The position numbers and the translations under genes were made by a program. From positions 27,367-91,366 of the forward strand of contig JSYX01000060.1 in NCBI GenBank assembly GCA_000787465.1: DNA of 64,000 nucleotides. The letters run 5' to 3'. Shown here in pieces: positions 58,464 to 64,000 of the stretch. This DNA is from Thermomucor indicae-seudaticae (Eukaryota > Mucoromycota > Mucoromycetes > Mucorales > Lichtheimiaceae). How positions within the stretch are numbered: position 1 is the stretch's first letter; each line of letters starts with the position of its first letter. Below the pieces are notes generated by a model that worked only from the letters and a program-made list of their open reading frames with translations, had not been told where the DNA came from and searched no databases.

Positions 58464-59571
58464 ATGAGTGCGCGACTTTTCCCCCTACGATTAGCCACCC
58501 AGCCTTTTGTTCGAGCGTTTGCTTCAGCCGCAGCCGTAAAGCCGGACATTAAGCTTCTCGCCAAGCTGCGTCAAGCGACCGAAGCGCCCATGTCGAAAGC
58601 AAAGGAGGCCCTGGTCCAGACCAACAATGACTATGAGAAAGCGCTTGCTTGGCTTGAAAAGGACGCGCAAGTTTCTGGAGCCAAAAAGGCACAAAAGGTA
58701 GCTGGACGAGTTGCCGGTGAAGGCTTAATCAGCATCGCGTCGATTGCCACGGAAGGCTCCGCCGTTAGCCGAAGCACCATTATCGAGGTACGTGGATCCT
58801 TCTTTTTCCTTTTCGCCACGCGTTTTCTGATCATGTATGTCTTGATAGCTTAGCTGTGAGACCGACTTTGTATCAAGAAATGATGTCTTTAAAAACCTGG
58901 CTTCGCGCATTGCGGCGACTTCATTATTACTGCACGACACGACCGGAAAGCAGCCGATTGAAGAAATTCCGATTGAGACTTTGCTTCAGGCTCCCTTGTT
59001 GCCTCATCCAGACCAATCTTCTTCCTCCTCAGTAAATCACAACGACAAGACAGTGCAAGAAGTCATTGTGGAAACCATCGGGAAACTGGGTGAGAATATC
59101 ACGCTGCGTCGTGCTGCTGTTGCTGTCGTGGAAAAGGGTGCATCGGCTGGCTATGTTCATGGCGGCGATTCGACTTCGGGAAAGATTGGCGGTCTGGCTA
59201 CCATCCAGGCAGCTGGTGGCATCCATAATGAAGCCGCGTCTGCCGCACTTGCAAAGGCTGCAAGACAGGTGGCACGTCAGGCGGTTGGCTACGCACCAAC
59301 CTATTTGAATCCAGAAGACGTGCCATCGGAGGAGCTTCAGTCACAGTCTGACGCGAAGCAATACCTGTCCGAAAAGGTCTTGACGCAGCAACCGTTCATA
59401 CTTACTCCAGATCAGACGGTGGCAGAGTATCTAGATAAAACCGCAAAAGAGGCTGGCCTGAGCGACGGCGCAAACATTACGGGCTTCATCCGGTGGGAAG
59501 TCGGTGAAGGCATCGAAAAGCAGGAAAACGACTTTGCTAGCGAAGTCCGAAAAGCAGCTGGAGCAAACTAG
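58464..59571 (+). CDS. TSF1: Mitochondrial elongation factor Ts
   Basis: Exons 58464-58787 and 58849-59571, giving 348 residues. The N-terminal 30 residues (RLFPLRLATQPFVRAFASAAA) are an Arg/Ala-rich mitochondrial presequence. The UBA-like start domain KLRQATEAPMSKAKEALVQ and the LEKDAQVSGAKKAQKVAGR block, then GEGLI and LSCETDFVSRNDVF are the defining EF-Ts signatures. The later part has a second EF-Ts repeat with an insert (Ser-rich). EF-Ts exchanges GDP for GTP on mitochondrial EF-Tu in the matrix. A clean single intron splits the protein between conserved blocks. Confidence 0.95.
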
Positions 59572-59865
59572 ATGACTGATTGACATTTGTATATAGCTTT
59601 TGTAATAGACACGATCATAAAATCCCTTTTACGTCAATGGACGTACTATGTACTCGTTTTTACCCTCATCTACCAGGCTTTTCTCGCAGAGGATAAGGAT
59701 AAGCTTCTGGCAGTTCCGATAGCCTCGGTCTTAATCCACCCAGGGAACTTTGGGAAGAACTTGCAATTTTTTGCAATGTGTACAGACTGTATTGAAAAAA
59801 GGGTATTAGAGAAGGTATTTACAATGAAAGACAGAGTAGATAGAGGGGGGAGGGGGGAAAAGGGT

Positions 59866-61134
59866 TCAAAAGCATTGATGACATAGCTCATCTGGAGCTA
59901 GCGGGGAGGAGCAGACGGGCCAGCCATCCGCATCAAGGTACTCGAGATCCGCCAGACCACCAACAAGCCGTTTGTACATCTCCTGGTAACGACGCGCATG
60001 ACTCACGAACTTCTCTAAATCGTCAGAGATCGAAGGATTGTTTCGAAATCGACGCAAATAGTGGAGAAAGCCGGGCGTCCAGAAGAAGCTTGATCTGACC
60101 GGGATCTTCAAGACCAGGAGCTGTGGGCAATGGTCGACAATGGCCTGGATTGTCTCTTCTCTGAAGGGAATGTCGGCCATTGCCAGATAGGCCAGGGACG
60201 CGCCACACTCCCGCACGATTCCCTCGACCGACTTTATGCCTGTGCACGCGGTCAAGTCAAGTGCCCGCCAGCCATCAGGTCGGCCCCGGACCAGATTCAG
60301 GACACCACGTGTGGTGATCCGGTAGCAGCCGCCCAGTTCGATGTTCGAAAGACGCGTAAGTCGCGAAAGGTACAAGAGTCCTTTGTCGGTGATTTGGGTG
60401 CAGTGCGTGAGCTTGATGGACTCGAGGCGTTCGCAACCCGTGCTTAGCCACAAAAGGCTGATGTCCGTGATTTGTTTGCAGTTCTCGAGAGAGATACGCT
60501 TGAGGTTAGGACAATGTTCGGCAATGTGGCGCACGGAGCAGTCGGAAGTGTAGCGGGGAGCCATGGTCAGGCGTCGGATCGACGTGCCGTATTTAGCAAT
60601 ATGGACTGGGAAAGACGCTGAAAGTCGATGTTCCTGACTGTTATTCTTGTGGGAGGTCGACCAGAGAGAAGTCCACTTGTGGGATAACAAAAGTTCCCGG
60701 TTTCGAGGGGAGGAGGAGCAGCAGCACACACCGCGGGCCGGGAACGGGGCTTTCCAGAGAACCGGTGTCACGAGGACCTGCCAACGCTGGCATACAGTCA
60801 TGCAGTTAAAGAGATCCTTGTCTCTGTAGATCATTTTAAATACGATCGTCAATATTTCATTGGGAAGCGCGTTGATATACGGCTTCGCTGGTACACATTG
60901 GGCCGCTGACGGTCTGTTCGACGGTCTCCCAAAACGCGACGCACGTGCAAGTGGTGGTGTCGGTGGTTGGGCAGCAACGTCAGTAACGGCCTGAATAAAA
61001 GCTGAGACGCGAACAGACGTTCGAAGAACGAAGAAACATAAGGCTACCAGTAGCTGTAGAAGCATCTTTGCTGATGCGCTAATGTAGGATCTAAGAACAG
61101 AGAAAAAAAGAGCTATCAGTAGCTGTAGGATCAT
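59866..61134 (-). CDS. F-box and leucine-rich-repeat protein with hydrophobic N terminus
   Basis: A single exon of 422 residues from the first ATG. An F-box lies near residues 90-130 (INALPNEILTIVFKMIY, then NCMTVCQRWQVLVTPVLW), followed by several LRRs of the GRR1/AMN1 type (ISLENCKQITDISLLWL, IKLTHCTQITDKGLLYL, IELGGCYRITTRGVLNL). The family selects substrates for SCF ubiquitin ligases. The N terminus is unusual: two similar hydrophobic segments (ILQLLIALFFSVLRS and MLLQLLVALCFFVLRT) come from a short tandem duplication. A start at the second ATG (61066), or a 5' intron, would remove one or both. Confidence 0.8.
   Translation of the reverse strand: MILQLLIALFFSVLRSYISASAKMLLQLLVALCFFVLRTSVRVSAFIQAVTDVAAQPPTPPLARASRFGRPSNRPSAAQCVPAKPYINALPNEILTIVFKMIYRDKDLFNCMTVCQRWQVLVTPVLWKAPFPARGVCCCSSSPRNRELLLSHKWTSLWSTSHKNNSQEHRLSASFPVHIAKYGTSIRRLTMAPRYTSDCSVRHIAEHCPNLKRISLENCKQITDISLLWLSTGCERLESIKLTHCTQITDKGLLYLSRLTRLSNIELGGCYRITTRGVLNLVRGRPDGWRALDLTACTGIKSVEGIVRECGASLAYLAMADIPFREETIQAIVDHCPQLLVLKIPVRSSFFWTPGFLHYLRRFRNNPSISDDLEKFVSHARRYQEMYKRLVGGLADLEYLDADGWPVCSSPLAPDELCHQCF
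61043..61134 (-). repeat. Short tandem duplication in the F-box gene N terminus
   Basis: The 24-bp blocks at 61111-61134 and 61043-61066 share CAGTAGCTGTAG with few mismatches and are 68 bp apart. On the coding strand they give the duplicated hydrophobic segment. Confidence 0.6.
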
Positions 61135-61538
61135 GATGTTAAGTGAAGAAAAGAGGAAAGAGAAGTAAAAGGGCCAAAGGAATGAAGACAAGCAAGTTTA
61201 TATATTTTTCTCGGTGGTACATGCATACAATTGAACTACAATGAAGGAGTTATAACAACTCGGTATGCGCCGTGTCCATGTTGTTTACATGGTTACCCGT
61301 GGAACGAAATCGCCTTCGTTCAGTGCCGTTCCGGATCAACACCGAACCTGATTCCAAAATATGTCATCCATCTTCGCATCACTCTTTTTCTTTGTTATGT
61401 GTATGCAAGTTACACGAAAGGGCGCCAGGCCCATTACAATAGACACCTCTCCTTTATGTGCGGGGTTATGCAGCTCTCCTTTTCCCATGCAGCTACCAGC
61501 TCTGCCGTAAATTTGTATCACTCTGTTTTTTATGCGTA
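61135..61538. other. Divergent promoter region of F-box and KXD1 genes
   Basis: No supported gene between the divergent starts. A TATATATT run (61200-61208) lies about 70 bp upstream of the F-box start. Confidence 0.5.
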
Positions 61539-62000
61539 ATGACCACCGCCGCAAACGAACTTACAGAAGCATTTATAAACGCGCGTAATCAGTCAGACTT
61601 TGATCAATTACAACATGACCAGACTGAATGGTTCGTAATCTCTCTGCATTCTCCCCACGATTCCTGGAAGCTCATTTCCCTTTTGTTGAAGTCTTGAGAC
61701 TTTTCAAGCAACGTGCCGACGTCTAGAGACGTTTAATGAATTTAGCAGGGCGAGATACCAAGATATTCATAAGCATTTTGGTTCCCATACAGCTGTGCTC
61801 AAAGAGATGAAGCGTGACCTTGACAGTGTCTTTAGCAAGTTAAGGTAAGGGCTTGTCAAAAGCGAGGATGAAAAGACCAGATGGTTATAAGAACAAGTTG
61901 TAGAAAAATAAAGGCCCAGTTGGCATTAAAGTACCCAAGTCAGATGGAACAAGTGCTGCAGCGATACCCACCAAAGTCTGTTCCTGATGACGAAGAATGA
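61539..62000 (+). CDS. KxDL-motif protein (KXD1/BORC-BLOC-1 subunit)
   Basis: Exons 61539-61630, 61692-61844 and 61904-62000, giving 113 residues. The KxDL block is clear: FNEFSRARYQDIHKHFGSHT, LKEMKRDLDSVFSKLRK (with the name motif K-x-D-L), and QLALKYPSQM, all in one small helical protein. KXD1-type proteins belong to BLOC-1/BORC-like complexes in lysosome and endosome positioning. The first donor (GTTCGT) is not a strong consensus, but it joins codons in phase. The tail (PKSVPDDEE) is acidic. Confidence 0.83.
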
Positions 62001-62936
62001 TCACTGTAACCATTGTCTTTTATAAACTCTCCCAAGATGAACCAGGAGACTTAAATGTGTCTTTGACGAGACGAAGATTTATTGATCTGTCACCATAATT
62101 GCTATGATTGATCATCGTTACAAATCAGCAGATATTTTTACTTTATAACCTTGTGGATCCAAGCCTGACTTGCAATACGTTTTGTTAATGAATCAATACA
62201 GGCAGGAGTAGAAATAATGTTCTTTTTCGCTTTTTAGACCAGTGCTGACATCCCGCAAATAAACGTCCTAGTTAGGAAGCTCTTTCGAAGTGTCGCTTGA
62301 AACTATCATGCGGTTTGATTATGACCGGCTTGCAAAGAACCGACATCAATAAAGCAAGTATATAGCTCAGTCCATTTAATTCTTGGTCTACACCAAATTC
62401 TGCATGAAAGATCACGCTGCTATATAGCAAGATCCAACGACTCAAATTCGCAATTTATGTTGATAACTAGCGCAAACGCGCTGTGTAGCATAAGCAATTC
62501 ACGCTGAAGGCTGGGCGCAAACCGCTTTGCTGCTGATATGGATCCATGTCCCCTCCCTGTTCCAGACGCGCGGAAAATGCCTCCGTCATCAGCGCAGCAT
62601 AACAGCAAGTCGCAAAACAAACGGAACCAGTATTCCGGATCAAGAGGTAGAAAGGGTCGGAGCTCCTGTCCCTGAGCTTCTTGTATTTGAGTGGCTTATC
62701 GTCCCCTTTGAATTTCCTAGTCAGGCCAGCTATGAATCACTCCCTCCTTTCGTGCTGACCCATCGGGTAAGGAACCGCTCCCCTCTATCCATCCTTCCAT
62801 CCATTTGACTGATGCATCCATCCATGGTATCGTTATATCATGGACTGGTAGTTTCAGCAACATACGTTAAATTTGGTTCGTGACATGGTTGCTCATTTGC
62901 TCATTTTGCAATGTAGCTTGCTTAGCATTTAGTACC
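62001..62936. other. Intergenic, 0.9 kb, no supported gene
   Basis: A 45-codon ATG frame at about 62537-62674 (MDPCPLPVPDARK) has no recognised family. A short CATC-rich simple repeat (about 62787-62826) lies before the uS8 promoter. Nothing else stands out. Confidence 0.5.
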
Positions 62937-63626
62937 ATGGTCCGCGTATCCGTTCTGAACGACTGCTTGAACGCCATCAACAACGCCGAGCGTCGCGGCA
63001 AGAGACAGGTTCTCATTCGTCCTTCCTCCAAGGTCATTGTCAAGTTCCTGTCCGTCATGCAGAAGCACGGTATGTTCTCCTTTCTTTTTTTTTTACTTTG
63101 GACATTTCCCGTAGATAACTGGTTGGAAGTTGCTATGCACACACAGCTTTCAGCTTTTAATGCTACGGAAGAGCAAAAAAAAGAAGCCTTGATCTTACAC
63201 TGAAACAGAATTTCCCGTGCTGTTTTCAGTTTAAATCATAGGCACATCTCATTTATCCAAATCTCTCGGTATGTGACAACTAACAAACATACGTACCTCA
63301 TAGGCTACATTGGCGAGTTTGAGGAAATTGATGACCACCGTTCTGGCAAGATTGTCATCCAACTCAACGGCCGCTTGAACAAGTGCGGTGTGATTTCTCC
63401 CCGCTTCAACATTAAGCTTGCTGATCTTGAGAAATGGACCTCCAACCTCTTGCCCTCGCGTCAGTTCGGTTACTTGGTTTTGACCACCTCTGCTGGTATC
63501 ATGGACCACGAAGAGGCTCGTCGCAAGCATGCTGGTAAGTCCATTTCTCGGACTATCATTCACCTCGAGTTCCCCCCACTGATGAAGTCACGGATAGGTG
63601 GCAAAATCCTTGGTTTCTTCTACTAA
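62937..63626 (+). CDS. RPS22: 40S ribosomal protein S22 (uS8/S15a)
   Basis: Exons 62937-63069, 63304-63534 and 63598-63626, giving 130 residues, the exact family length. [22 protein letters not shown], then [38 protein letters not shown], the [18 protein letters not shown] block and the GKILGFFY end are almost invariant among eukaryotes. It binds the central domain of 18S rRNA in the small subunit. The first intron is unusually long (234 nt) and holds an H/ACA snoRNA, mirroring S. cerevisiae, where the RPS22B intron hosts snR44. Confidence 0.98.
63109..63249 (+). ncRNA. H/ACA box snoRNA in RPS22 intron 1
   Basis: A 5' hairpin is closed by CCGTAG (63109-63114) and CTACGG (63163-63168), with an inner stem around GAAG-TT-GCT/AGCTTTC. 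The H box AGAGCA (63170-63175) follows. The 3' hairpin has lower stem GCCT-TGAT (63186-63193) with ATCA-T-AGGC (63235-63243), an internal loop (CTTAC / TTAA, the likely pseudouridylation pocket), and an upper stem ACTGAAACAG with CTGTTTTCAGT. ACA (63244-63246) lies three nt before the presumed 3' end. Total about 141 nt, typical for the class. The target base is not identified. Confidence 0.85.
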
Positions 63627-64000
63627 TTTGCATTGTTGCATCTGCTGTATTAATAAAGCAGCGTAGCTTGTACAAAATCGAACGTTATATTGTTGAAACT
63701 GGTGGATTTCACAAGGCACGTCCTATGGAATGTAGGGGAGATAATTAGGATCCATCGAGCAAACCCACAGTCGCTTTGCTTCGCGGATCGCTTTCTTGGG
63801 TCTTAGAGTTACAAGTTGATGTCGGGCATCGTTGTGGAACGTTTTAGGGAAGAAACAGCATACCTTGGGCGCGGGAACAAGATTAATTAAGACGGTCCGG
63901 CAGTCACTCTATCCAAGAATGCGATAGATCAAAGAGAATACATAATGGAACTAGTCACACAATATCTCATGCGTGGTCATTGCGCCGCAATTGAACGTCC
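63627..64000. other. 3' flank of RPS22
   Basis: AATAAA (63652-63657) is probably the poly(A) signal. No further gene is visible to the window end. Confidence 0.55.

Overview
The window comes from an intron-rich, compact eukaryotic genome, almost certainly a fungus of an early-diverging lineage (Mucoromycota is the best fit). The signs are about 95 short introns (mostly 45-100 nt, strict GT-AG with a few AG|GCAAGT donors), fungal families (velvet, SIP5-type zinc finger, HbrB/Bit61 TORC2 subunit, THI5, CBS-PB1) together with genes that Dikarya yeasts often lack (SMG1, an E2F-partner DP protein, a MIF-like protein), and one multi-exon gene of a type I associate with large unassigned Mucoromycota families. 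I see no operons, CRISPR arrays, tRNA genes or intact transposons.

Layout. 1-7.7 kb: 3' end of an SMG1-like kinase (+), malic enzyme (-), an RNF126-type RING-H2 E3 ligase (-), a doubtful small membrane ORF (-) and FIS1 (+). 7.7-9.5 kb is empty. 9.5-15.4 kb: a SET-domain protein (+), an RGS protein (-) and a SIP5 homologue (-). 16.9-22.7 kb: a four-CBS/PB1 membrane-anchored protein (+) and a DP transcription factor (+). 23-25.5 kb is mostly empty with two doubtful ORFs. 25.6-33.4 kb: PDK/BCKDK-type mitochondrial kinase (+), MIF-like protein (+), a CID/RS/zinc-knuckle splicing-type protein (+), an orphan multi-TM protein (-) and acetoacetyl-CoA thiolase (-). 33.4-46.1 kb is gene-poor: a lineage-specific unknown gene (+), a small two-TM protein (+), a velvet factor (-) and possible decayed retroelement pieces. 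46.1-63.6 kb is dense: an unknown coiled-coil protein (+), a TORC2 subunit (+), an MCM1-type MADS factor (+), an ABCD peroxisomal transporter (+), THI5 (+), RPL30 (-), mitochondrial EF-Ts (+), an F-box/LRR protein (-), KXD1 (+) and RPS22/uS8 (+).

The most notable finds are RNA elements. (1) A complete TPP riboswitch aptamer lies downstream of the THI5 stop codon, between a predicted 3'UTR intron and an AATAAA signal. The intron acceptor abuts helix P1, and the intron's 5' splice site can pair over 10 nt with the P3 region of the aptamer. This layout resembles plant THIC rather than the usual fungal 5' arrangement. (2) The first RPS22 intron contains a two-hairpin H/ACA snoRNA. (3) The first RPL30 5' splice site sits in the loop of a perfect 6-bp hairpin, a plausible autoregulatory structure.

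All multi-exon models were built by eye from splice signals, reading-frame phase and family similarity. Coding lengths of all complete multi-exon models I list (apart from the unresolved 35634-38006 gene) sum to a multiple of three. No search or transcript data were available.
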